A stretch of 17,537 bases of DNA. Source: an uncultured Olsenella sp. Lineage in GTDB: Bacteria; Actinomycetota; Coriobacteriia; Coriobacteriales; Atopobiaceae. Every line of letters starts with the position of its first letter. Positions within the stretch are counted from its first letter, which is position 1. A program made the translations under genes and the position numbers. Below the pieces are notes generated by a model that was not told the DNA's origin, searched no databases, and saw only the letters and a program-made list of their open reading frames with translations. Location: contig CALCDK010000088.1 of assembly GCA_937900605.1 (NCBI GenBank), forward strand, positions 1 to 17,537. Direction: 5' to 3'. This document shows positions 6,159 to 12,960 of this stretch, in pieces.

Positions 6159-7037
6159 ATGAACAACACCAGCAACCTGCCCCTGTACACCCGGAAGGGC
6201 GGCTACCTGCCGCGCGTCGCCGCAGTGCACGACCTGTGCGGCTACGGCAAGTGCTCCCTGGGCGTCGCGATCCCCGTGCTCTCCGCAGCCGGCATCGACG
6301 TGTGCCCGGTCCCCACGTCGCTCTTCTCGGCGCACACCCGCTTCCCGGAGTTCTACATGCACGACACCACCGAGATGCTCGACGGCTACCTCGACGCGTG
6401 GAAGACCTCGGGCATCGACCTCGACGGCGTCTACTCCGGCTTCCTCGGCTCGGCCGAGCAGGTCGGCGCGATCAGGCGCATCTGGCGCGACTACCCCGGC
6501 GCGCTGCGCGTCGTCGACCCCGTCATGGGCGACGGCGGCCAGATGTACCCCACGTACACCGACGAGCTGTGCCAGGCCACCCGCGAGCTGGTGGACGGCG
6601 CGGACGTGCTGGTCCCCAACCTCACCGAGGCCTCGCTGCTCACCGGCATCGCCTACGAGGGCCAGGACGTCGACGGCGAGTACGTCGCGCGCATGGCCGA
6701 CGCGCTGCTGGGCATGGGAGCCAAGGCCGTGGTCCTCAAGGGCGTGGTCCACGGCGGCGAGAAGGTCATCCGCAACTACGTGGCCACCCAGGCCGGCGAG
6801 GGCGTCGAGGAGTGCTCGGGCGAGCTGCTCCCCTTCATGCTGCACGGCACCGGCGACCTCTTCGCGAGCGGCCTGTGCGCCGCGGTGTTCTGCGGCCGCG
6901 GCCTGCTCGACGCGGTGGACTTCGCCGGCACGCTGGTTCGCGACGCGATGCGCATCACGCCCGAGCAGCCCGACTACGAGGTCCGCGGCGTGAGCTTCGA
7001 GAGCGTCCTGGGCGACGTCACGGCGCTTCTCGCGTAA
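6159..7037 (+). CDS. pdxY: Pyridoxal/pyridoxamine kinase (PdxY/PdxK-type, ribokinase fold)
   Basis: This enzyme phosphorylates pyridoxal, pyridoxine or pyridoxamine with ATP in the B6 salvage pathway. The 292-residue product (normal length about 285-290) starts MNNTSNLPLYTRK at the ATG of 6159, which follows AAGGAG. The open frame reaches 6060, but that extension is unlike the family and lies in the leader hairpin. Motifs: VHDLCGYGKCSL (about 23-34), PTSLFSAHTRF (52-62), DPVMGDGGQMY (120-130), VPNLTEASLLTG (152-163) and HGTGDLFASG (229-238) with catalytic base Asp233. It is transcribed divergently from purE and followed by its own terminator. PdxY versus PdxK versus broader specificity cannot be told from sequence alone. 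Confidence 0.93.
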   Translation: MNNTSNLPLYTRKGGYLPRVAAVHDLCGYGKCSLGVAIPVLSAAGIDVCPVPTSLFSAHTRFPEFYMHDTTEMLDGYLDAWKTSGIDLDGVYSGFLGSAEQVGAIRRIWRDYPGALRVVDPVMGDGGQMYPTYTDELCQATRELVDGADVLVPNLTEASLLTGIAYEGQDVDGEYVARMADALLGMGAKAVVLKGVVHGGEKVIRNYVATQAGEGVEECSGELLPFMLHGTGDLFASGLCAAVFCGRGLLDAVDFAGTLVRDAMRITPEQPDYEVRGVSFESVLGDVTALLA

Positions 7038-7068
7038 CTGGGGGACGCCGGTTCCTGCGGCAACGAGG

Positions 7069-7109
7069 CGGGGCCGTGCCTGCGAGCGATCGCGGGCACG
7101 GCCCCGTTT
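7069..7109 (+). terminator. Intrinsic terminator of the kinase gene
   Basis: CGGGGCCGTGCC (7069-7080) pairs perfectly with GGCACGGCCCCG (7095-7106), with an inner GCGA/TCGC stem in the loop, and is followed by TTTGCGTCT. It lies 32 bases after the kinase stop codon. The stem is very strong though the U-tract is short. Confidence 0.8.
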
Positions 7110-7192
7110 GCGTCTGTCGTTGTGGCGGCGGCGAGAAGGGCCGCGCGGTGGCGCGGGTGACGGCCCGTCCCGGCGGCACGAGGCCCCTCTCG

Positions 7193-8770
7193 CTAGAGGC
7201 ACAGGCCGAAGAGCACCTGGTTCTGGCTGCCGGGGCGGTTGCCGTACGTGGGCGTGCCGTCGGGCTGGACGCACAGGTACCAGCGGGCGTTGCTCACGTC
7301 GGGGCTGCGGAGCCACCAGTACGCGCCGTCGCCCAGGGCCGTGGCCGCGTTGGGCTGGTAGTCGCTCACGCCGGCGTCGGAGAAGAGCTGGTACTGCTCG
7401 CCCTCGACGCGGTAGACGCCCGCGCGCTTGTTGGCGGACGTCGGGGCGCCGGCGACCTCGGAGTACGACGGGACCCAGAGCCGGTCCTCGGTCCTCTCCT
7501 GCGTCACCGCGGCGGCCGCAGGCGCGGCGGCACCGGGGCCCGCCTGCGCGGGCAGGTTGGTCTGCTTGTCCACGGTCACGACCGCGTCGCGCAGGTCGTC
7601 GGGCAGCATGGGCAGCAGCGTCTGCTCGAGCCACGCGCGCAGGCTGCACTGGCCCCACGGGACCACCGCGTCGACGTCGTTGATCGCACGGGCGCCCACC
7701 GGCGTCGAGGCGACGAGGCTGATGCCCGCCACGCCGCTGCCGTCAGCGAGAAGGTCCTGGCCGAAGCCCGCGACGCGCAGCGTGACGGTGGTGCCATCGG
7801 AGAGCGTGACGTCCTTGGCCTGCGTGCCGTCGAGGGTGCCGTCCGGCGCGCACAGGTGGTGTCGGAGGGCGACCTCGAGGCGGGCGGCCTGGTCCGGAGC
7901 GGAGGCGATCTGGTCGGCGAGCTGCGAGAGCTCGTCCCAGGAGTAGTCGGCCACGCGGTCGCGCACGGCCACGTCGGGCTGGTCGTCGCTGACGGGGCCG
8001 GAGGGCTGCTGGATGGGCGCGACCGACCCGTCGGAGGGCGGCTCGACCCTGGGACCGTCGTCGTGCGCGCCGCCGAGAACCCCGGACGCGGTGGCCACGA
8101 CGACGCCAAGGGCCACGACCGCGGCGACGAGGACCACGGCGACGCCCGCGCGCGAGCGGTGGCGGCGCGGCTTGGGCGCGGGCACGTCGGGGCGCGGGGC
8201 GACGACCCGGGAGGGCGCGGTGTCGCCAGGAGCGGCTGCCGGCGAGAAGGGCGCGGTCGGGTCAGGGCCCGCGGGGGCGCCGCCGGCCGGGGCGCCGTCG
8301 GGCGCGGCCTGCACGCCGGACGCGGTGTCGGTCACGTCGGAGGCGAGAAGGACGCACGTCTCTTCTGCGGGGGCGTCGGCGGCGAACGGGGCCGGAGCGT
8401 CGGAGGAGCCACCGGCGGCAGGCGGCTCGGGCGCCGTCACGTGCGCGGCGGGACCGGGCTGGGACGCAGGCGGGGCCGTGGGCTCGGGCGCCGGGCCGGG
8501 CCACACGGACATGGAGGGGTCCAGCGAGGACAGCGGCACCTCTCGGCGCTGCGGGGTGATGCGCCTGGCCGGGCCGCGGTGGCGGCCGTCGGGGATGCGC
8601 GTGGCGCGCGGGGGCGGCGCGAGCGGGACGGGCGGGACGGCGCCGCCGGCGAGCGGCTCGATGGGGTCCTCGAGGCGCCTGGGCGCGGGGACCTGCTCGA
8701 CGGGGGTGCCGCAGACGGGACAGAACCTGGCGTCGTCGGGGAGCTGCGCTCCGCACTTGAGGCAGTACAT
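7193..8770 (-). CDS. Zinc-ribbon, single-TM protein with a DUF6273-like C-terminal domain
   Basis: This 525-residue protein of unknown role starts MYCLKCGAQLPDDARFCPVCG, a two-CxxC zinc ribbon (C3, C6, C17, C20). A Pro/Ala-rich low-complexity linker follows (about 25-200), then an RRHRSR positive patch, one membrane helix (about 208-231) and an outside region. Its C-terminal part (about 310-525) has WVPSYSEV, YWWLRSP, ARWYLCVQPDG and a terminal NQVLFGLCL, which resemble the DUF6273 domain of actinobacterial and clostridial surface proteins. The ATG at 8770 follows GAGGAGGG. The frame is open upstream to 9190, but only this start gives the intact zinc ribbon. It is probably monocistronic, with a putative -10 box just upstream. 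A cytoplasmic zinc-binding sensor linked to an external domain is a guess. Confidence 0.85.
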   Translation of the reverse strand: MYCLKCGAQLPDDARFCPVCGTPVEQVPAPRRLEDPIEPLAGGAVPPVPLAPPPRATRIPDGRHRGPARRITPQRREVPLSSLDPSMSVWPGPAPEPTAPPASQPGPAAHVTAPEPPAAGGSSDAPAPFAADAPAEETCVLLASDVTDTASGVQAAPDGAPAGGAPAGPDPTAPFSPAAAPGDTAPSRVVAPRPDVPAPKPRRHRSRAGVAVVLVAAVVALGVVVATASGVLGGAHDDGPRVEPPSDGSVAPIQQPSGPVSDDQPDVAVRDRVADYSWDELSQLADQIASAPDQAARLEVALRHHLCAPDGTLDGTQAKDVTLSDGTTVTLRVAGFGQDLLADGSGVAGISLVASTPVGARAINDVDAVVPWGQCSLRAWLEQTLLPMLPDDLRDAVVTVDKQTNLPAQAGPGAAAPAAAAVTQERTEDRLWVPSYSEVAGAPTSANKRAGVYRVEGEQYQLFSDAGVSDYQPNAATALGDGAYWWLRSPDVSNARWYLCVQPDGTPTYGNRPGSQNQVLFGLCL

Positions 8771-8802
8771 GGGCCCTCCTCTGCACCGTTGTTTGGGGTG
8801 GG

Positions 8803-8808
8803 ATTCTA
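8803..8808 (-). promoter_or_regulatory. Putative -10 box of the zinc-ribbon gene
   Basis: ATTCTA on the plus strand reads TAGAAT on the minus strand, 33 bases upstream of the ATG at 8770 and in a locally AT-richer stretch. No good -35 is visible at the right distance. Confidence 0.45.
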
Positions 8809-8915
8809 GCATGCCACAGCCCGCGGCCACGTGGCGCGAGCTGACAGTTGGCAGCCGAGAAGCACGGCCCTTCTCGCCGCGACGCGGACCAGGGCGCGGG
8901 CCTCCCGACGCAAGA

Positions 8916-8963
8916 GGGAGGGCCCAGGGCACGTCCCGTGCGGAACGCGACCCGGGCCCTCCC
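8916..8963 (-). terminator. Probable terminator of the 9055-9891 gene
   Basis: GGGAGGGCCC (8916-8925) pairs with GGGCCCTCCC (8954-8963), and the stem extends by GGG/CCC past one bulged A. On the minus strand the stem is followed by TCTTGCGTC, a modest U-tract. It lies about 90 bases beyond the stop codon at 9055. Confidence 0.6.
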
Positions 8964-9054
8964 CGAGTGTCGGCCTGTCCTGGCGCGCTCGTGCGGCCGT
9001 GCGGCCAGTCGTCGTGCGGCCGGTCTCGCACGGCCGCCGCCGTGGCCGAGGCCG

Positions 9055-9891
9055 CTAGCGCTCGGGCGTCGCGTTGGTGCCGGTCCTGTCGGAGCCGTTG
9101 CCCATGAGCATCTGCACCGGGGTGAACGCGGTGGTGATCTGGTCGCGCAGCTCGTCCTGGATGGAGTCGTTGATGCCCTGGATCTTGCACTCGAAGTTCA
9201 CGCCGCTGGCGGACTGCGTCTTGGTCCAGACGAACGTCATGTACGAGGTCACGTCGCCGGTGGGCTTGAGGAAGCCGAACAGGGCCGAGCGCTGGATCTC
9301 GCCGTCGTCGTCCATGTGGACGTTAACGTGGTAGACGACGGTGTCGATGTCCGGATTGAGCAACGCGTTGACCGCGAAGGCCGTGGCCTGGACCTGCGAG
9401 CCGGCGAAGCACTCGAGCGCGTTCTCGGACGTGGTGTCGCAGACGGTGACCTCGACGCGGCCGGTGTTCTGGTCCGCCTCCTGGACCGAGAAGTCCTCGG
9501 GGAACTGCGTGAAGCCGTTGCCCCACTCGACGCCGCCGCGCAGGGCGGACGCCACGGTGCGCACGTTGACGGCCTCGGCGAGGTTGGCGGTGTTGGAGCG
9601 GCGGATGATGCCGAAGGAGACCTGGCCCACGACGACGGCGAGAAGGAAGATGACCACGAACGAGACGGCCGTAGTGGTGATGACCTTGCCGACGTTGGAG
9701 CCGGAGGGGTCCTCCTCGGAGAGCGGGTCGATGTCCAGGGAGACACCCTTCTCCTTGCGGCGGGCGTGCTGGCGGCGTGCGCGCTCCTCGTCGCTGTGAC
9801 CGGTGTGATCGACGGTCGAGAAGAGCTCCTCGGCCTGGTCGGCGTTGAGGGCGCCCTTCTGGATGCGCGCGATCTCGGTTTTCTTGGCCAT
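9055..9891 (-). CDS. Single-pass membrane protein of unknown function
   Basis: I do not recognise this 278-residue protein. The N-terminal 68 residues are hydrophilic and charged (MAKKTEIARIQKG..., RARRQHARRKEKG), with many Lys/Arg just before the membrane helix at about 70-94 (VITTTAVSFVVIFLLAVVVG). By the positive-inside rule the N-terminus is cytoplasmic and the remaining 184 residues are outside. That outer part is mixed alpha/beta in character and has two cysteines about 15 residues apart (VTVCDTT and LECFAGS), plus a later one in FECKIQG. No signal peptidase site or sorting motif is seen. The ATG at 9891 is preceded by GGGAGAAGAGC. A hairpin and a TATACT box precede it and a terminator follows, so it may be its own transcription unit. 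Confidence 0.85.
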   Translation of the reverse strand: MAKKTEIARIQKGALNADQAEELFSTVDHTGHSDEERARRQHARRKEKGVSLDIDPLSEEDPSGSNVGKVITTTAVSFVVIFLLAVVVGQVSFGIIRRSNTANLAEAVNVRTVASALRGGVEWGNGFTQFPEDFSVQEADQNTGRVEVTVCDTTSENALECFAGSQVQATAFAVNALLNPDIDTVVYHVNVHMDDDGEIQRSALFGFLKPTGDVTSYMTFVWTKTQSASGVNFECKIQGINDSIQDELRDQITTAFTPVQMLMGNGSDRTGTNATPER

Positions 9892-9909
9892 GCTCTTCTC
9901 CCGTCACAG

Positions 9910-9948
9910 GGCTGGGCCGCCCGTCCCCTGGAGGCGAGCGGCCCAGCC
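9910..9948 (-). other. Perfect 11-bp hairpin between the ABC gene and the 9055-9891 gene
   Basis: GGCTGGGCCGC (9910-9920) pairs with GCGGCCCAGCC (9938-9948). On the minus strand it lies after the ABC exporter stop (10006) but also after the TATACT box at 9969-9974, so it would be in the leader of the next gene. It has no U-tract on that side. It may end the ABC transcript weakly or act as a leader structure. Confidence 0.55.
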
Positions 9949-9968
9949 TTAGAAGGTACCGACCTTCG

Positions 9969-9974
9969 AGTATA
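9969..9974 (-). promoter_or_regulatory. -10 box of the 9055-9891 gene
   Basis: TATACT on the minus strand, about 78 bases upstream of the ATG at 9891, lies within the same 13-base block (TCGAGTATACGCG, 9966-9978) found in front of purE. No convincing -35 is present. Confidence 0.5.
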
Positions 9975-10005
9975 CGCGCAGGCGCAGGAGAGGGGCCCAG
10001 CGGCG

Positions 10006-11763
10006 CTAGGCCTGCGGCGCTTCTCCATCCGCAAACTGCATCTTGTAGTAGCGAGCGTAGGTGCCACCTCGGGCGAGGAGCTCCTCGTGGGTGCCGCGCT
10101 CGGAGACCTGGCCGTCCTCCATGGTGACGATCTCGTCGGCGGACTTGATCGTGGACAGGCGGTGCGCGATGACCAGCGTGGTGCGGCCGCGCGACAGCTC
10201 GGACAGCGACTCCTGGACGGCGCGCTCGGACTCGTTGTCCAGAGCGGACGTGGCCTCGTCGAAGATCAGGATGGGCGGGTTCTTGAGGAACACGCGGGCG
10301 ATGGCGATGCGCTGCTTCTGGCCGCCGGACAGGTGGCTGCCGCGCTCGCCGACCTGCGTCTGATAGCCGTCGGGCAGCGACTCGACGAACTCGGCGATGT
10401 TGGCGCGGCGGGCGGCCTCGCGGACCTGGTCGATGGTGGCGCCGGGCGTGCCGTAGGCGATGTTCTCCGCGATCGTGCCGTCGAAGAGGTAGACCTCCTG
10501 CTGGACGAGGCCGATGGAACGGCGCAGGCTGTCCTGCGTGACCTCGCGGACGTCCTGGCCGTCGATGGTGATGGAGCCGGCGGTCACGTCGTAGAACCTG
10601 GGGAGAAGCGCGCAGGTGGTGGACTTGCCGCCGCCCGACGGACCCACGAGGGCAACGGTGCGGCCGGGCTCGATGTCCAGGTCGAGGCCGCGGATGACCT
10701 CGTCGCCGGGGTTGCCGTCCTCGTCGTCGTAGGCGAAGCGGACGCCGTGGTAGCTGATGGCGCCCTGCGTCACGCGCAGCGCGGCGGCGTCGGGGGCGTC
10801 GAGCACCGCGGGGACGGTGTCGAGCACCTCGACGAAGCGGCGGAAGCCCGCGGCGGCCTTCTGGAACATCTCGGTGAAGTCGAGGATGCTCTGGATCGGC
10901 GCGGTGAACAGCGAGATGTACAGCGCGTAGGTAGCCAGGTCGACGGCCTGCATCTGACCCTGGGCGATGAGCCAGCCGCCCAGCACCAGGATGACGGTGT
11001 TGAGGACGCCCATCATGGCCGAGACCATGGACTGGTATCGGGCCATGCAGCGGTACATGCGCGTCTTGGAGTCCAGGTAGGCGTCGTTGGTGACGCGGAA
11101 CTTGTCGCGCTCGGCCTGCTCGGCGGCGAAGCCCTTGACCACGCGGGCGCCGGCGATGGCGTCCTCGACACGCGAGTTGACGCCCGAGATGCGCACGCGG
11201 TTCTCGGTGTAGATGCCCTGCATGCGGACGTTGGCCACGCAGTTGTAGGCGAGAAGCGCCACGGCGATGACCGCGAGGACGAGCGTGAGCTGCCAGTTGA
11301 TGGTGGCCAGGATCACGAAGGAGCCCGCGATCTCGATCACGCCGATGACGAGGTACTCGGGGCCGTGGTGGGCGGCCTCGGCGATGTCGAAGAGGTCGGA
11401 GACCAGGCGGCTCATGAGGTCGCCGGACTTGTGGTGGTCGAAGTACGAGAAGCTCTGGCGCGTGTACGCGTCGAAGAGGTCCTCGCGCATGTGGCTCTCC
11501 ATGCGGGCGCCCATGACGTGGCCCCAGTAGAGGACGAAGTAGCGGCACACGAACCTGATGGCGTACAGGCCCACGAGGCCGAGAGCCAGGTAGGCGAGGA
11601 CACCGAGGATGGCGGTGGGGCCGTCAGCGAACAGGCCTCCGGTGAGGGAGCGCAGGATCTGCGGGAACGCGAGGTCGATGCCGGCGACGGTGATGGCTGC
11701 GAGCAGGTCGATCACGAAGAGGTGGACCTGTCCGCGGTAGTACGAGGCGAATCTCTTGAACAT
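10006..11763 (-). CDS. ABC exporter half-transporter (fused membrane and ATPase domains)
   Basis: The 585-residue protein has six predicted membrane helices in about residues 12-300 (ABC transporter type 1 fold) followed by a nucleotide-binding domain. ATPase motifs: Walker A GPSGGGKS (374-381), Q-loop at LVQQE (about 419-423), signature LSGGQKQRIAIAR (478-490), Walker B ILIFDEATSALD (498-509) with Glu503, and switch His534 in IAHRLSTI. All are intact, so a homodimer would have two working sites; no partner half-transporter lies next to it. The family (MsbA/BmrA/LmrA type) exports drugs, lipids or peptides, and the substrate cannot be read from sequence. The ATG at 11763 has only a weak ribosome site (GAAAGACGC). 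Its stop is about 115 bases before the next minus-strand gene. Confidence 0.95.
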   Translation of the reverse strand: MFKRFASYYRGQVHLFVIDLLAAITVAGIDLAFPQILRSLTGGLFADGPTAILGVLAYLALGLVGLYAIRFVCRYFVLYWGHVMGARMESHMREDLFDAYTRQSFSYFDHHKSGDLMSRLVSDLFDIAEAAHHGPEYLVIGVIEIAGSFVILATINWQLTLVLAVIAVALLAYNCVANVRMQGIYTENRVRISGVNSRVEDAIAGARVVKGFAAEQAERDKFRVTNDAYLDSKTRMYRCMARYQSMVSAMMGVLNTVILVLGGWLIAQGQMQAVDLATYALYISLFTAPIQSILDFTEMFQKAAAGFRRFVEVLDTVPAVLDAPDAAALRVTQGAISYHGVRFAYDDEDGNPGDEVIRGLDLDIEPGRTVALVGPSGGGKSTTCALLPRFYDVTAGSITIDGQDVREVTQDSLRRSIGLVQQEVYLFDGTIAENIAYGTPGATIDQVREAARRANIAEFVESLPDGYQTQVGERGSHLSGGQKQRIAIARVFLKNPPILIFDEATSALDNESERAVQESLSELSRGRTTLVIAHRLSTIKSADEIVTMEDGQVSERGTHEELLARGGTYARYYKMQFADGEAPQA

Positions 11764-11907
11764 GCTGCGTCTTTCGTACGTGCTCGGATAGTCGACTCCA
11801 CCGTATCACGCGTCCCGCGGCGCCAATTTGCCCTTTCAAAGAACTTTCGGGATCTGCAACATGGCGGCGAAGGGGGCACCGCGGGGAGCCGCCCCGGAAG
11901 CGGCGCG
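11764..11907. other. Upstream region of the ABC exporter
   Basis: This spacer has an AT-richer patch around 11825-11860 containing AAAGAACTTT and, on the minus strand, TTTGAAAG repeats that could include a -35 (TTGAAA). I could not pair it with a -10 at normal spacing. No gene is visible on either strand. Confidence 0.3.
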
Positions 11908-11947
11908 AAAAAAGCGGCCGGCCCCGGGACTCCCCGAGGTCGGCCGC
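11908..11947 (-). terminator. Intrinsic terminator of the large surface protein gene
   Basis: GCGGCCGGCC (11914-11923) pairs with GGTCGGCCGC (11938-11947) with one G/U pair. The A6 run at 11908-11913 is a U6 tract on the minus strand. It lies 33 bases past the surface protein stop at 11980. Confidence 0.85.
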
Positions 11948-11979
11948 CATGCGGACGACTTCCCTGCGCGCGTCAGCCG

Positions 11980-12960
11980 CTAGTCGCGGCGACGCGTGCG
12001 ACGGGCGGCGAGAAGCGCGGTCCCACCGCAGGCCGCGGCGAGAAGCGCGCCGAGGCCGGAGACGTCACCAGAGAAGGGCAGCCTCCCGGTGCCGTGCGAC
12101 GCGTCGGGGTCGGGCTGCGGCTCGTCGCCAGGCTGGTCGCCGCCCTCGGGCTCGGACGGGACGCCCGGCTCGACCGGGGGCGCGGGCGGCACGTACGCGT
12201 TGCGGAAGACGGGCGCGCCCTCCGGGCCCTGCTCCCACGTGACGAGCAGCTGGCCGTCACCGGGGTCGGTGACGCTCACGTGGTACGTGAACACGGTGCG
12301 GTCGTAGCTGACGCCCTGCGCGTCGCCCACGACCTCGCGGATGGCGAAGTCGTGCTCGCCCACCTGGTCGAACTCGACCGGGGCGAAGACGATGGAGCCG
12401 TCGGCGAGGTTGGCGGCCGTCTGGACGACCTCGCCGTCACGCAGCAGCTCGAAGGAGAACTCGCCCTCGACCAGCGGACGGCCGGCAAGCACCTTGGCAG
12501 CGTTAAAGCCGAGCGAGGCGGGCGCAGCGGCGTAGGAGTTGCGGAACACGGCCTCGTCGACGGGGTCGCCGTGGGCGTCGCGCACCTGCCAGCTCACGGA
12601 CAGCGTGCCGTCACCGCGGTCGGCGACGGCCGCCACGAGCAGGTAGGTCGCGGGGTCGTAGGTGACGCCGCCCAGCTCGCCCTCGACCTCGGCCAGGGAG
12701 AACTCGTACGAGCCCGGGCGCGAGAACTCGACCGCGGGCAGCTCGACGGAGCCGTCGGCGGCACTTCTCGCCGTCCAGACGCCGGGCATGCCCCCGTCAC
12801 GCGACGCCATGGCGAACTCGAACTCGCCGTCACGCAGGTCGCGGCCGGTCAGCTCCTTGCGGACCACGATGCCGGAATCGGTGGGCGACGACGTCGCGGG
12901 CTCGACCGCGTAGGCGTTGGTGAACGAGAAGGACGCGTCCGTCTCGCCGTCGCGCGTCAC
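11980..12960 (-). CDS. 3' part of large LPXTG-type isopeptide-repeat surface protein (after frameshift)
   Basis: This open frame gives the C-terminal end of the large surface protein. Its ATG at 12960 is only the first Met; the frame is open back past 13100 and continues the tenth repeat (ADAADRTARFTYTVTESG...), so it is not a separate gene. It holds the end of repeat 10 (Glu codon at 13051-13053, then FTNAY), repeat 11 (Lys35, Glu91, Asn141, counted from 12960) and repeat 12 (Lys156, Glu209, Asn254). An acidic Pro-rich linker follows (about 262-290). The cell-wall sorting signal is LPFSG (294-298), a hydrophobic helix (about 300-319) and RRTRRRD. Ser replaces the usual Thr in the motif. The product should be fixed to peptidoglycan or a pilus by a sortase. 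A U6 terminator follows. Confidence 0.85.
   Translation of the reverse strand: MTRDGETDASFSFTNAYAVEPATSSPTDSGIVVRKELTGRDLRDGEFEFAMASRDGGMPGVWTARSAADGSVELPAVEFSRPGSYEFSLAEVEGELGGVTYDPATYLLVAAVADRGDGTLSVSWQVRDAHGDPVDEAVFRNSYAAAPASLGFNAAKVLAGRPLVEGEFSFELLRDGEVVQTAANLADGSIVFAPVEFDQVGEHDFAIREVVGDAQGVSYDRTVFTYHVSVTDPGDGQLLVTWEQGPEGAPVFRNAYVPPAPPVEPGVPSEPEGGDQPGDEPQPDPDASHGTGRLPFSGDVSGLGALLAAACGGTALLAARRTRRRD
12067..12081 (-). other. LPFSG sortase sorting motif
   Basis: These codons encode Leu-Pro-Phe-Ser-Gly, followed by a hydrophobic stretch and a basic tail, the standard tripartite sorting signal. The fourth residue is Ser rather than the usual Thr, encoded by TCT, an uncommon codon in this GC-rich gene. 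Confidence 0.85.

Larger units (their letters stand above)
8771..9054. other. 284-base spacer with hairpins and a CTTCTCGCC motif
   Basis: No convincing gene lies here. It holds the zinc-ribbon gene promoter region, one copy of CCCTTCTCGCCG (8868-8879), a terminator hairpin (8916-8963) and three GTGCGGCC copies (8991, 8999, 9014). An inverted repeat GCGGCCG (9016-9022) / CGGCCGC (9031-9037) lies just beyond the stop of the next gene. Confidence 0.6.

Noticed and set aside
3122..6162. Plus-strand open frames of 459 and 593 codons opposite the purE-sortase-purM-purN operon
   Set aside because: Gly/Val/Asp/Leu-rich shadow translations; every recognisable product here is on the minus strand.
5963..8809. 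Open frame of 948 codons on the plus strand across the kinase and zinc-ribbon genes
   Set aside because: Low-complexity Arg/Ala/Gly translation overlapping the real kinase in another frame and crossing its terminator.
9014..9037. CRISPR-like repeats (GTGCGGCC copies)
   Set aside because: Only three 8-base copies with irregular spacing and no spacer pattern.
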